Origin: Bradyrhizobium sp. WBOS07
GTDB lineage: Bacteria > Pseudomonadota > Alphaproteobacteria > Rhizobiales > Xanthobacteraceae
DNA length: 64,000 nt
Reading direction: 5' to 3'
Assembly (NCBI RefSeq): GCF_024585165.1
Contig: NZ_CP029008.1
Location: 4,669,501 to 4,733,500, forward strand
Part shown: positions 48,215 through 56,260 of the stretch, one piece after another
Numbering within the stretch: position 1 is the stretch's first letter
Layout: the number at the start of each line of letters is the position of its first letter
The notes under the pieces: generated by a model
What the model was told of the DNA's origin: nothing
Seen by the model: only the letters and a program-made list of their open reading frames with translations
The model's database searches: none
Program-made: the position numbers and the translations under genes

Positions 48215-48910
48215 ATGTTCAAGACTGTAGTGACACTGTTCCGCGGCAGCGTGGCCGCCGCGGGCGAAGAGCTGGAAGACCGGACGGCCCTGCTGATCCT
48301 CGACCAGCAGATGCGCGATGCGGCTGCCGCCGTCGAGCGCAGCAAGCGGACGCTGGCGCTGGCGATCGCCCAGGACCAGCAGGAAGGCCGCAAGCTCGAG
48401 GCGACCCTCGCCCGCATCGCCGATCTCGAGACCCGCGCGGTTGCGGCGCTCGACGGCGGCCGTGACGACCTCGCCAGGGGTGCCGCCGAAGCCATCGCCG
48501 GCCTGGAGGCGGACCGCGATGCCGCGATGACGGCCCGCGCGTTGTTCGCGACCGAGATCGCGCGGCTGAAGCGGCACGTCGCAAACGCGCAGGCCCGCAT
48601 CACCGAGCTCGATCGCGGTCGCCGCGTTGCCCGTGCCTCGGAGGCGGTCCGCTCGTTACGCCGGAGCGGCATCGAGGCCGCGCGTCCGTACGAATCCACG
48701 CTGCCGGAAGCTGAAACCACTTTGCGGCGCTTGCGCGATCGGCAGATGGAAGCTCAGGCGGCCGACGATGCGCTGGTCGAGCTCGATGCGGCCACCGGTC
48801 CTATCGCCGTCGCCGAAAGATTGGCCGAGCAGGGCTTTGGCCCGCGGCTGAAGACCACCGCAGACGACGTGCTGGCGCGGCTGAAGTCCAAGCGCCCGGC
48901 GTCGGCCTGA
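48215..48910 (+). CDS. PspA/IM30 family protein
   Basis: A 231-residue protein that is almost wholly helical and coiled-coil: FKTVVTLFRGSVAAAGEELEDRTALLILDQQMRDA at the start, then long Ala/Glu/Arg-rich helices. This is the usual look of PspA/IM30 proteins, which bind and protect the inner membrane. ATG 48215 has AGGGAGC upstream. It is followed after 39 bp by a YiaA-type membrane protein and is probably repressed by the divergent TetR regulator. Confidence 0.85.
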   Translation: MFKTVVTLFRGSVAAAGEELEDRTALLILDQQMRDAAAAVERSKRTLALAIAQDQQEGRKLEATLARIADLETRAVAALDGGRDDLARGAAEAIAGLEADRDAAMTARALFATEIARLKRHVANAQARITELDRGRRVARASEAVRSLRRSGIEAARPYESTLPEAETTLRRLRDRQMEAQAADDALVELDAATGPIAVAERLAEQGFGPRLKTTADDVLARLKSKRPASA

Positions 48911-48949
48911 TCGTAACCCCTTCATCATTCGTCCTCACAGGAGACCATC

Positions 48950-49225
48950 ATGAACCAGAATGGCCAGCCCCACAGCAGCGCCTGGGTGACCTTCACATAC
49001 GCGTCCTTCGCAGCTTCCGCCTTCCTCGTCGCCATCGGCGTGTTCTTTCTGCCGGTCGACGTCTGGATGAAAGGCTATCTCACCATGGGCATCGTCATGC
49101 TGGTTCAGACCTGCATCACCCTGACCAAGACCGTGCGCGACAATCACGAGAGCAGCCGGCTGGTCAACCGCATCGAGGATGCGAAGGCCGAGCGGCTCTT
49201 GATGGAGGTGTCCAAGGCCGCATGA
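48950..49225 (+). CDS. YiaA/YiaB family inner-membrane protein
   Basis: A 91-residue protein with two hydrophobic helices (FTYASFAASAFLVAIGVFFLPV and KGYLTMGIVMLVQTCITLT) separated by a short loop, and a polar C-terminal tail. This is the yiaA/yiaB layout. It is in the same operon as the PspA-like gene, with an AGGAG site before its ATG. Function unknown; membrane stress is suggested by the neighbour. Confidence 0.88.
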   Translation: MNQNGQPHSSAWVTFTYASFAASAFLVAIGVFFLPVDVWMKGYLTMGIVMLVQTCITLTKTVRDNHESSRLVNRIEDAKAERLLMEVSKAA

Positions 49226-49402
49226 AAAGCGCCTTGAGCCGATCCGGGAGACAAGCAGGAGAGCCGCGGAGCAATACGCGCCGCGGCTCTCGCGTCCGCA
49301 ACCATCGGGAATGACGCCTTGATCGTTGCGGCCCGCATCGCGCATTGTGCTTCGGCTGCAGGTGCGATATGGCTCTCGCGCGTTCAGAGGCGGAGACGAG
49401 CT

Positions 49403-49609
49403 TTGTCGAAACAATCGCTGCGCGAGGAGGCCGAGCGCCTGATCCGCGAATCGATGGAAAAGAAGTCCATCGTCGTCAAGCAGGGCACGACCCGCATCGA
49501 TTCTGTTTGCGGCAAGTGCGGCGCCCCGAACCGGGTGCAAGCGGAAAAGGGCCAGAGCCGCGTCAAGTTCGCCTGCAAGAATTGCGGCCATCAGCAAGAG
49601 ACGTTGTAG
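49403..49609 (+). CDS. Small zinc-ribbon protein
   Basis: A 68-residue protein from TTG 49403, which has GGAG 7 bases upstream; no ATG gives a better start. The sequence MSKQSLREEAERLIRESMEKK leads into a zinc ribbon with two Cys pairs, CGKCG and CKNCG. The helix plus ribbon suggests a nucleic-acid- or protein-binding adaptor. The family is not named here. Confidence 0.7.
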   Translation: MSKQSLREEAERLIRESMEKKSIVVKQGTTRIDSVCGKCGAPNRVQAEKGQSRVKFACKNCGHQQETL

Positions 49610-49615
49610 GTTTCT

Positions 49616-49755
49616 CGCCCTCTCCCCTTGTGGGAGAGGGTGGCTTCGCGAGAGCGAAGCCGGGTGAGGGGTTCTCTCCTCACGGACAATTGCGCGAGTT
49701 GAGAGAACCCCTCATCCGGCGCTTCGCGCCACCTTCTCCCGCAAGGGGAGAAGGA
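49616..49755. repeat. Palindromic repeat, family F-related copy 2
   Basis: Outer arms CCCTCTCCCCTTGTGGGAGA on the left and TTCTCCCGCAAGGGGAGAAGG on the right, inner arms GGGTGAGGGGTTCTCTC and GAGAGAACCCCTCATCC. It fills the gap between the zinc-ribbon gene and the convergent SDR gene. Confidence 0.85.
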
Positions 49756-49761
49756 AGGCAG

Positions 49762-50607
49762 CTACTCCTCCTCCACGAACTTCTTGAACGCATCCGCGTA
49801 ATCCGGATGCCAGCGCGACAGCGGCGGGCGGTTCGCGACGATGTCGCCGGCGGCCCACAGCATGCGCTTCTCATCGAGTGCGCGCGGCACGTCGTTGTCC
49901 GGGCACAGGATGTAGAAGTCGCCGGCCTCCAGCCGCGCCAGCATGAAATCGACCGTCTGCTCCGGCGTCCAGGCGCCGGCCGGCTTTTCGGTGCGTCCCT
50001 TCGCGGTGAGGCCGGTAAACACGAAGCCCGGGATCAGCAGATGCGCCGTGATGCGACAATCCTTCGTGTTGCGCAGCTCATGCTGGAGCGCCTCGGTGAA
50101 CGCTTTCACGCCGGCCTTGGAGACATTGTAGGCGGGATCGCCCGGCGGCGTGGTGATGCCCTGCTTGGAACCGGTGTTAATGATGAGGCCCGACCTGCCG
50201 CGCGCGATCATGTTGGGTGCGAAGATGCGCGAGCCGTTGATGATGCCCCACATGTTGACGGCGATGATGCGCTGCCAATGATCGGGCTCGCCGAATAGCG
50301 TGCTGCCCGGCTGGATGCCGGCATTGTTCATGAGGACGTCAGTGCCGCCGAACCGCTCGCACACGGCACGCTCGAGTTCCGTCAGGCTTTCTGTCTTGCT
50401 GACGTCGACCGCGGCCGTCATCACGTTCGCGGCACCGGCGATGGATGACAGCTTTGTTGCGGCCTCGGCCAGGCGTCCCTGATCGACATCGGCGATGCAC
50501 ACCTTCATGCCGGTGCGCGCAAACGCCGCGGCGGCGGCAAGCCCGATTCCGGCTGCGCCACCGGTGATGACGGCAACGTTGTCTTTGACGATGGCAGGAT
50601 GCGACAT
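49762..50607 (-). CDS. Short-chain dehydrogenase/reductase
   Basis: A 281-residue Rossmann-fold enzyme. The NAD(P) motif is GGAAGIG near residue 17, NNAG near residue 94, Ser in NTGSKQG and the Tyr-Lys pair in AYNVSKAG. An acidic residue after the second strand (IADVDQGRL) suggests NAD use. It oxidises or reduces an unknown alcohol or ketone. It is divergent from the aldehyde dehydrogenase gene, 191 bp apart, and may work in the same pathway. Confidence 0.9.
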   Translation of the reverse strand: MSHPAIVKDNVAVITGGAAGIGLAAAAAFARTGMKVCIADVDQGRLAEAATKLSSIAGAANVMTAAVDVSKTESLTELERAVCERFGGTDVLMNNAGIQPGSTLFGEPDHWQRIIAVNMWGIINGSRIFAPNMIARGRSGLIINTGSKQGITTPPGDPAYNVSKAGVKAFTEALQHELRNTKDCRITAHLLIPGFVFTGLTAKGRTEKPAGAWTPEQTVDFMLARLEAGDFYILCPDNDVPRALDEKRMLWAAGDIVANRPPLSRWHPDYADAFKKFVEEE

Positions 50608-50798
50608 GGCTGGACTCCGGCGAAGCTCAAGTTGCGCTCGGTCGCGTTATAGCACGCGCTCCGTTCGACCCTGCACAAGTCGGCATGGGAGGTCTTCGCT
50701 CCACGCCGTCTTTACGCCCCTCCGGCCCGGTTGTACCCTATTCGGCGAACGATCCCGCCCAGATCGACCCAATCAATCACCTGACAGGGAGTGCAGCC

Positions 50799-52295
50799 AT
50801 GGCTGTGTCGCAGGCTATTCCGATCACGCGCCATCCGTTCGCGAATGGCTCCTACAAGCAGATGCTGATCGACGGAAAGTGGGTCGATGCGGCCTCGGGC
50901 AAGCGCTTCGAGACCCGCAATCCTGCAACGGGCGAGCTGCTCGCAACCGTCGCCGAGGGTGACAAGGACGACATCGACCGTGCGGTTGCCGCCGCACGCC
51001 GCGCCTTCGAGGGGCCTTGGAGCAAGGTCAAGCCGTTCGAGCGGCAGAACCTGCTCCTGAGGCTCGCCGACCTCGTCGAGAAGAATTTCGACGAATTGTC
51101 GCAGCTCGACACGCTCGACATGGGCGCGCCGCTCAGCCGCACCCGCGCCTATCGCCTGCGCGCCGTCGGCATGCTGCGTTACTATGCCGGCCAGACCACG
51201 GCGATCCACGGCGAGACGATCGAGAACTCGCTGCCCGGCGAAATCTTCTCCTACACGCTGAAAGAGCCGATCGGCGTCGTCGGTGCCATCATTCCCTGGA
51301 ACGGGCCGCTCACCGCGACGATCTGGAAGATCGGTCCTGCGATTGCGACCGGCTGCACCGTGGTGCTCAAGCCCGCCGAAGAGGCGCCGCTGACCTCGCT
51401 GCGCATCGCCGAGCTCGCGATGGAGGCGGGCATTCCGCCCGGCGTCGTCAACGTCGTGCCCGGCTACGGCGAGACCGCGGGCGCCGCGCTCGCCTCGCAT
51501 CACGACGTCGACAAGGTCGCCTTCACCGGCTCGCACGTCACGGGACAGTCGATCATCCGCGCCTCCGCCGGCAATCTCAAGCGCGTCTCGCTCGAGCTCG
51601 GCGGCAAGTCGCCGGACATCGTGTTCGCCGATGCCGATCTCGATGCCGCCGTGCCGGGCGCGGCGATGGCGGTGTTTGCCAATTCGGGGCAGATCTGCAG
51701 CGCCGGCACGCGCCTGTTCGTCGAGCAGTCGATCTACGAGGAGTTCGTCGGCCGCGTCGCCGAGTTCGGCAAGAAGCTGCAGGTCGGCAACGGTCTCGAT
51801 CCCAACGTGCAGATCGGCCCGCTGGTCTCCGAGCAGCAGCTCGAACGCGTCACCGGCTATCTCGACATCGGCCAGAAGGAAGGCGCCAAGGCGCTCGCCG
51901 GCGGCGGCCGGGTCACCGAGGGTGCGCTGTCGAAGGGCTTCTTCGTCTCGCCGACGGTGTTCGCGGGCGTCCAGGACAACATGCGCATCGCGCAGGAGGA
52001 GATCTTTGGCCCCGTCATCTCCGCGATCGCGTTCAAGGACATGGATGAGCTGGTCAAGCGCGCCAACAACACCACGTTCGGCCTCGGCTCCGGCCTGTGG
52101 ACGCGCGACGTCAGCAAGGCGCATGCGGTGGCAAAACGCCTGCGCGCCGGCTCGGTCTGGGTGAACTGCTATCAGGCGATGGATCCGGCCGTGCCCTTCG
52201 GCGGCTACAAGATGAGCGGCTACGGCCGCGAGTCCGGCAAGCAGCATGTCGAGGAATATCTCAACGTGAAGGCCGTCTGGATCAAGACGGCGTAA
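50799..52295 (+). CDS. NAD(P)-dependent aldehyde dehydrogenase
   Basis: A 498-residue enzyme of normal length. The nucleotide-binding stretch is GAIIPWNGPLTATIWKIGPAI, the general base is Glu266 in LELGGKSPD and the nucleophile is Cys300 in NSGQICSAG. It oxidises aldehydes to acids. ATG 50799 has CAGGGAG upstream. Its neighbours, an SDR and an Old Yellow Enzyme, suggest breakdown of small organics. Confidence 0.95.
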   Translation: MAVSQAIPITRHPFANGSYKQMLIDGKWVDAASGKRFETRNPATGELLATVAEGDKDDIDRAVAAARRAFEGPWSKVKPFERQNLLLRLADLVEKNFDELSQLDTLDMGAPLSRTRAYRLRAVGMLRYYAGQTTAIHGETIENSLPGEIFSYTLKEPIGVVGAIIPWNGPLTATIWKIGPAIATGCTVVLKPAEEAPLTSLRIAELAMEAGIPPGVVNVVPGYGETAGAALASHHDVDKVAFTGSHVTGQSIIRASAGNLKRVSLELGGKSPDIVFADADLDAAVPGAAMAVFANSGQICSAGTRLFVEQSIYEEFVGRVAEFGKKLQVGNGLDPNVQIGPLVSEQQLERVTGYLDIGQKEGAKALAGGGRVTEGALSKGFFVSPTVFAGVQDNMRIAQEEIFGPVISAIAFKDMDELVKRANNTTFGLGSGLWTRDVSKAHAVAKRLRAGSVWVNCYQAMDPAVPFGGYKMSGYGRESGKQHVEEYLNVKAVWIKTA

Positions 52296-52335
52296 GGCGT
52301 GCTCTGTCGCGTTCCGTCAGAGAGAATATCTGCTT

Positions 52336-52363
52336 GGGGCGGCGCCTTTTCCGGTGCCGCCCC
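52336..52363 (+). terminator. Stem-loop after the aldehyde dehydrogenase gene
   Basis: GGGGCGGCGCC pairs with GGTGCCGCCCC around a TTTTCC loop. No T-run follows, so it may be a weak end or a processing hairpin. Confidence 0.4.
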
Positions 52364-52407
52364 TCACTATATGATCCGCATCCTTTCCGTAGACATCCGG
52401 GGAACAC

Positions 52408-53535
52408 ATGAAATTCGAAGCGTTGTTTAGGCCGTTGCAGGTCGGTCCGTACAAGCTTGCGCATCGCGTCGCGATGGCGCCGCTGACGCGGATGCGGGCC
52501 GAGCGCGAGAGCTTTTCGCCGCGGCCGCTGAATGCGGAATATTACGCCCAGCGCGCGACGCCCGGCGGCCTGATCATCGCCGAGGCCTCGCCGGTGCTTT
52601 CGCACGGCCGCGGCAATCCGGCGACGCCCGGCATCTATTCGCAGGCGCAGATCGACGGCTGGCGCAAGGTGGTCGATGCGGTGCACGCAAAGGGCGGCAT
52701 CATCTTCCTCCAGCTCTGGCATGTCGGCCGCGTCTCGCATTCCTCCTTTCACGGCGGCGAGCTGCCGGTTTCGGCTTCGGCGATCCCGATCAAGGCCGAG
52801 GGCATGAAGGCGATGACCGCCGACGGCAAGATCGCCGGCTACGAGACGCCCCGCGCGCTGGAGACCGGGGAGGTCAAGGGGATCGTCGAGGCCTTCCGGC
52901 AAGGTGCGAAGAATGCGCTCGCCGCCGGGTTCGACGGTGTCGAGATCCACGGCGCCAACGGCTATCTGCTCGAGCAATTCCTGCAGTCGCGCAGCAACCA
53001 GCGCACCGACCAATATGGCGGTTCGATCGAGAACCGCGCGCGGCTGCTGCTCGAAGTCACGCAGGCCGCGATCGACGTCTTTGGCGCGAACCGGGTCGCC
53101 GTCCGGCTTTCGCCTTACGGCATCGCCAATGATTCCGGCGAGCCAGATCCGATGCCGCTCTACACCTCCGTCGTGAAGGCGCTGGACAAGCTCGGCCTCG
53201 CCTATCTGCATCTCATCGAGCCGCGCTCCAGCGGCGCCGGCCGTGCCGACGTCCACTGGGAGAACGTGCCGTCGGCGATGGTGCTGTTCCGGCCGCTCTA
53301 CAGCGGCGTGCTGATGACCGCCGGCGGCTTCACCGGCGAGACCGCGAACGCGGCGATCGCCGACGGCCACGCCGACATCATCGCCTTCGGCCGCATCTTC
53401 ATCTCCAACCCCGATCTGCCGCGTCGCCTGCAGCACGGCTACCCGATCACGCCGTATAACCGCGCGACCTTCTACGGCGGCGAGGAGAAGGGGTATACGG
53501 ATTATCCGGTGTATGACGAGCTGACGCCGGCATAG
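52408..53535 (+). CDS. Old Yellow Enzyme family alkene reductase
   Basis: A 375-residue FMN barrel. Signatures: RVAMAPLTRMRA at the N terminus, QLWHVGRVSH, the His-Gly-Ala-Asn-Gly active site in EIHGANGYLLEQFLQSRSNQRTDQYGGS, and the C-terminal phosphate site FGRIFISNPDLPRRL. It reduces activated double bonds, nitro groups or nitrate esters with NAD(P)H (NemA type). The spacing after the aldehyde dehydrogenase gene is 112 bp, with a hairpin between. Confidence 0.95.
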   Translation: MKFEALFRPLQVGPYKLAHRVAMAPLTRMRAERESFSPRPLNAEYYAQRATPGGLIIAEASPVLSHGRGNPATPGIYSQAQIDGWRKVVDAVHAKGGIIFLQLWHVGRVSHSSFHGGELPVSASAIPIKAEGMKAMTADGKIAGYETPRALETGEVKGIVEAFRQGAKNALAAGFDGVEIHGANGYLLEQFLQSRSNQRTDQYGGSIENRARLLLEVTQAAIDVFGANRVAVRLSPYGIANDSGEPDPMPLYTSVVKALDKLGLAYLHLIEPRSSGAGRADVHWENVPSAMVLFRPLYSGVLMTAGGFTGETANAAIADGHADIIAFGRIFISNPDLPRRLQHGYPITPYNRATFYGGEEKGYTDYPVYDELTPA

Positions 53536-53640
53536 GTCATTCCGAGGCGCGACGAAGTCGCGAGCCCGGAATCCATCGGGCCGCATAACCCGAATTGGAA
53601 TGGATTCCGGGCTCGATGCTTCGCATCGCCCCGGAATGAC
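53536..53640. repeat. Palindromic intergenic repeat, family A copy 2
   Basis: Outer arms GTCATTCCGAGGCGCGACG and CATCGCCCCGGAATGAC; inner arms GCCCGGAATCCAT and ATGGATTCCGGGC. It matches the copies at 2785 and 62628. Confidence 0.88.
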
Positions 53641-53691
53641 GAGCTTGATTTGTGGCGCGACCGCCCGCCGCAATGACGACGGAGAAAGACG

Positions 53692-54195
53692 ATGGCCAAA
53701 GCCGCAGCCGCCGCAGGGATCGCCACCGGCCAGTGCCTCTGCGGCAAGGTCAGCTTCGAGATCGACGTCCCCGCACGCTGGTCCTGGCACGATCACTCCG
53801 CCGCCAGCCGCCGGGCCCATGGCGCGGCCTATGCGACCTATGTCGGCAGCTGGAAGAAGCGCTTTCGCATCACCTCGGGCAAGACCGCGCTCACGCGTTA
53901 CGAAGACAAGGCCACCCGGACCACCCGCAGCTTCTGCTCGCATTGCGGCACCCCGATCGCCTATGAACGTCCGCGTGGGCCGCACATGGTCAACATCCCC
54001 CGCGCGCTGTTTCGGGAGCGCACCGGCCGCCAGCCGCTCTATCACATCGCGATCGAGGAGCTGCAGGAATGGGCCTATACCGGCGAGCCGCTGGTGCCGC
54101 TGAAAGGCTTTCCGGGCGTGGTCTGGCGGCGCTCGAAAAAGAAGAAGCGCGCCGGCGGCGAGGACCCGTTCGAGCTCGGGCGGGATGAGATGTAG
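53692..54195 (+). CDS. GFA family protein with altered zinc site
   Basis: A 167-residue protein. The structural zinc Cys are present (GQCLCGKV and FCSHCGTPI), but the segment that in other members reads C-x-C-x2-C is WHDHSAASRR here, so the middle Cys are replaced by His or lost. A C-terminal extension is basic (RRSKKKKRAGG). It may not be a formaldehyde-glutathione enzyme. Compare the ordinary member at 22256. Confidence 0.82.
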   Translation: MAKAAAAAGIATGQCLCGKVSFEIDVPARWSWHDHSAASRRAHGAAYATYVGSWKKRFRITSGKTALTRYEDKATRTTRSFCSHCGTPIAYERPRGPHMVNIPRALFRERTGRQPLYHIAIEELQEWAYTGEPLVPLKGFPGVVWRRSKKKKRAGGEDPFELGRDEM

Positions 54196-54214
54196 CTGCG
54201 CTGCTGGCTCCGCG

Positions 54215-54348
54215 CTCGTGTCCCGGCCGCGCTGCAGCGTGAAACGCTGCTGCGCAGAGCCGGGACCCATACATCAGCGGGTTCGGCGCAACTGGGTCCC
54301 GGCTCTGCGTCGCACCGCTAACGCGCTGCGCCGCGTCCGGGACACGAG
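54215..54348. repeat. Palindromic intergenic repeat, family G
   Basis: Arms CTCGTGTCCCGG and CAGAGCCGGGACCCA on the left are mirrored by TGGGTCCCGGCTCTG and CCGGGACACGAG on the right, about 134 bp in all. It separates the GFA gene from the ThDP enzyme gene. Confidence 0.85.
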
Positions 54349-54452
54349 ACCGTCACACGCAACGCAGCCATGACCGCGCTTCCTTGCGCGCCTGCTTCGA
54401 TTCCGGTCATCATGTCTTCGTCCTTGCGGCCACGTCCGCTCCTGGAGGAAAC

Positions 54453-56114
54453 ATGAAGAACAAGATCACCGGCCGCTCCGCCTTTCTTGCGCTGCTCAAG
54501 GACGAGGGCATCACGCATCTGTTCGGCAATCCCGGCACCACCGAATTGCCGATCATGCATGCGCTGAAGGACCATCCTGATCTCACCTATGTGATGGCGA
54601 TGCAGGAGAGCCTGGTGGTCGCGATCGCCGACGGCTACAGCCGCGCCTCCGGCAAGCTCGTCGCCTGCAACGTCCACGTCGCGCCAGGTCTCGGCAATGC
54701 CATGGGCTCGCTCTACAACGCCCAGTTCACGGGCACGCCGATGATCCTCACCGCCGGCCAGCAGGAGCAGGGCCATGGCCTGATGGAGCCGGTGCTGTAT
54801 GGACCCTTGGTCCGCATGGCCGAGCCGCTGGTGAAATGGGCGGTCGAGGTGACGCGGCTGGAGGATCTGCCGCGCATCGTGCGCCGCGCGGCCAAGATCG
54901 CGACCACGCCGCCGACCGGGCCGGTGTTCATCTCGCTGCCCGGCGACATCCTGAACAGCGAGGCCGGCATCGAACTCGGCCGCTCCACCCGCATCGACGC
55001 CCGCGTGAAGCCCTCGGACGAAGCGCTGAAGGCTTTTGCCGCGCGGCTGCTCGAGGCCGAGCGCCCTGTCATCGTCACCATGGACGAGGTGGTCAAGAGC
55101 GACGCGCTGAAGGAGGCGGCCGAGCTCGCCGAGCTGCTCGGCGCCGCCGCTTACCAGTCTTCGACGCCGTATGGATCGCACTTCCTCTCGGAGAGCCCGA
55201 GCTTCGTCGGCACGCTGGCGCGCGTGCAGAAGATCGCGCGCGACACGTTGGCGCCGTATGATCTCTTGATTGCGCTCGGCGGCGATCCCTTGCGGATGTC
55301 GGTCTACAGCGAGGTCGATGCGCTGCCTGATGGACTCGGCATCGTGCAGGTCGGCCTCGTCGACTGGGAGATCGCCAAGAATTACGGCGCCGAGATCGCG
55401 CTGAAGGCCGATCTGAAGGAAACGCTGCGCGCGCTGATCCCGGTGTTGAAGGAGATGGGCGGCGCGACACTCGCGAGCCGGGCGAAGCAGCGTCTCGCCG
55501 AGCTCGCGCCGAACAATTGGGCCGCACGCCGCGCCGCGCTGGTCGAGCAGATCGGCAGGAGCGCGGGCCGCACACCGATCGATCCCGACTTCCTGGTGCT
55601 GCAGATGGTCGAGGCCATGCCTGAGAATGCGATCCTGGTCGACGAAGGCCTCACCTCCAGCCGTCACATCACGGCGCTGCGGCCGCACCGCGACCGCTAT
55701 GGCTATCACGGCCTTGCCTCCGGCGGCATCGGCTGGGGCCTGCCGGCCTCGGTCGGCGCCAGCATCGCCAATCCGGATCGCCCGGTGGTGTGCTTCTCGG
55801 GCGATGGCAGCGCAATGTATTCGATCCAGTCGCTGTGGACGGCGGCGCATCACAAGCTGCCGCTCAACGTCGTCATCGCCAACAATGGCGGCTACCGCAT
55901 CATCAAGCAGCGCCTGCTCGCCTTTCATGGCGACGACAATTATGTCGGCATGGATTTCGCCGACCCGCCGGTGGATTTCACCGGCGTCGCACGAGCGCTC
56001 GGCTGCGAGGCGATCAAGATCAGCGATCCCGGCGAGCTCAAGGCGACGCTGACATCGGCGTTCAATCGGCCAGGGACCAAGCTGATCGAGGTGATGGTGG
56101 ACGGGAAAGTGTAG
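54453..56114 (+). CDS. Thiamine-diphosphate decarboxylase, benzoylformate-decarboxylase-like
   Basis: A 553-residue enzyme with three domains. The N-terminal domain has LFGNPGTTELPIM and the conserved Glu52 in MAMQESLVV; the C-terminal domain has the ThDP motif from GDGSAMYSIQSLWTAAHH to NNGGYRIIKQR. Sequence style is like benzoylformate decarboxylase and related 2-keto-acid decarboxylases rather than acetolactate synthase. It would make an aldehyde that the nearby aldehyde dehydrogenase could oxidise. ATG 54453 has CTGGAGGAAAC upstream. Confidence 0.88.
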   Translation: MKNKITGRSAFLALLKDEGITHLFGNPGTTELPIMHALKDHPDLTYVMAMQESLVVAIADGYSRASGKLVACNVHVAPGLGNAMGSLYNAQFTGTPMILTAGQQEQGHGLMEPVLYGPLVRMAEPLVKWAVEVTRLEDLPRIVRRAAKIATTPPTGPVFISLPGDILNSEAGIELGRSTRIDARVKPSDEALKAFAARLLEAERPVIVTMDEVVKSDALKEAAELAELLGAAAYQSSTPYGSHFLSESPSFVGTLARVQKIARDTLAPYDLLIALGGDPLRMSVYSEVDALPDGLGIVQVGLVDWEIAKNYGAEIALKADLKETLRALIPVLKEMGGATLASRAKQRLAELAPNNWAARRAALVEQIGRSAGRTPIDPDFLVLQMVEAMPENAILVDEGLTSSRHITALRPHRDRYGYHGLASGGIGWGLPASVGASIANPDRPVVCFSGDGSAMYSIQSLWTAAHHKLPLNVVIANNGGYRIIKQRLLAFHGDDNYVGMDFADPPVDFTGVARALGCEAIKISDPGELKATLTSAFNRPGTKLIEVMVDGKV

Positions 56115-56140
56115 GGCGGCGCTGCCTCCCCGCACTCAAC

Positions 56141-56244
56141 TGTCATCGCCCGACTTGATCGGGCGATCCAGTATTCCAGAGACGGTTGTGATTCCTCGAT
56201 AGGCAGCGGCGTACTGGATGCCCCGGTCAAGCCGGGGCATGACA
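56141..56244. repeat. Palindromic intergenic repeat, family B copy 2
   Basis: Arms TGTCATCGCCCGACTTGATC and TCAAGCCGGGGCATGACA with inner ATCCAGTA/TACTGGAT. It matches the copy at 5919-6019 and lies between convergent genes. Confidence 0.85.
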
Positions 56245-56260
56245 GCGAGTGTGTGCGGCT

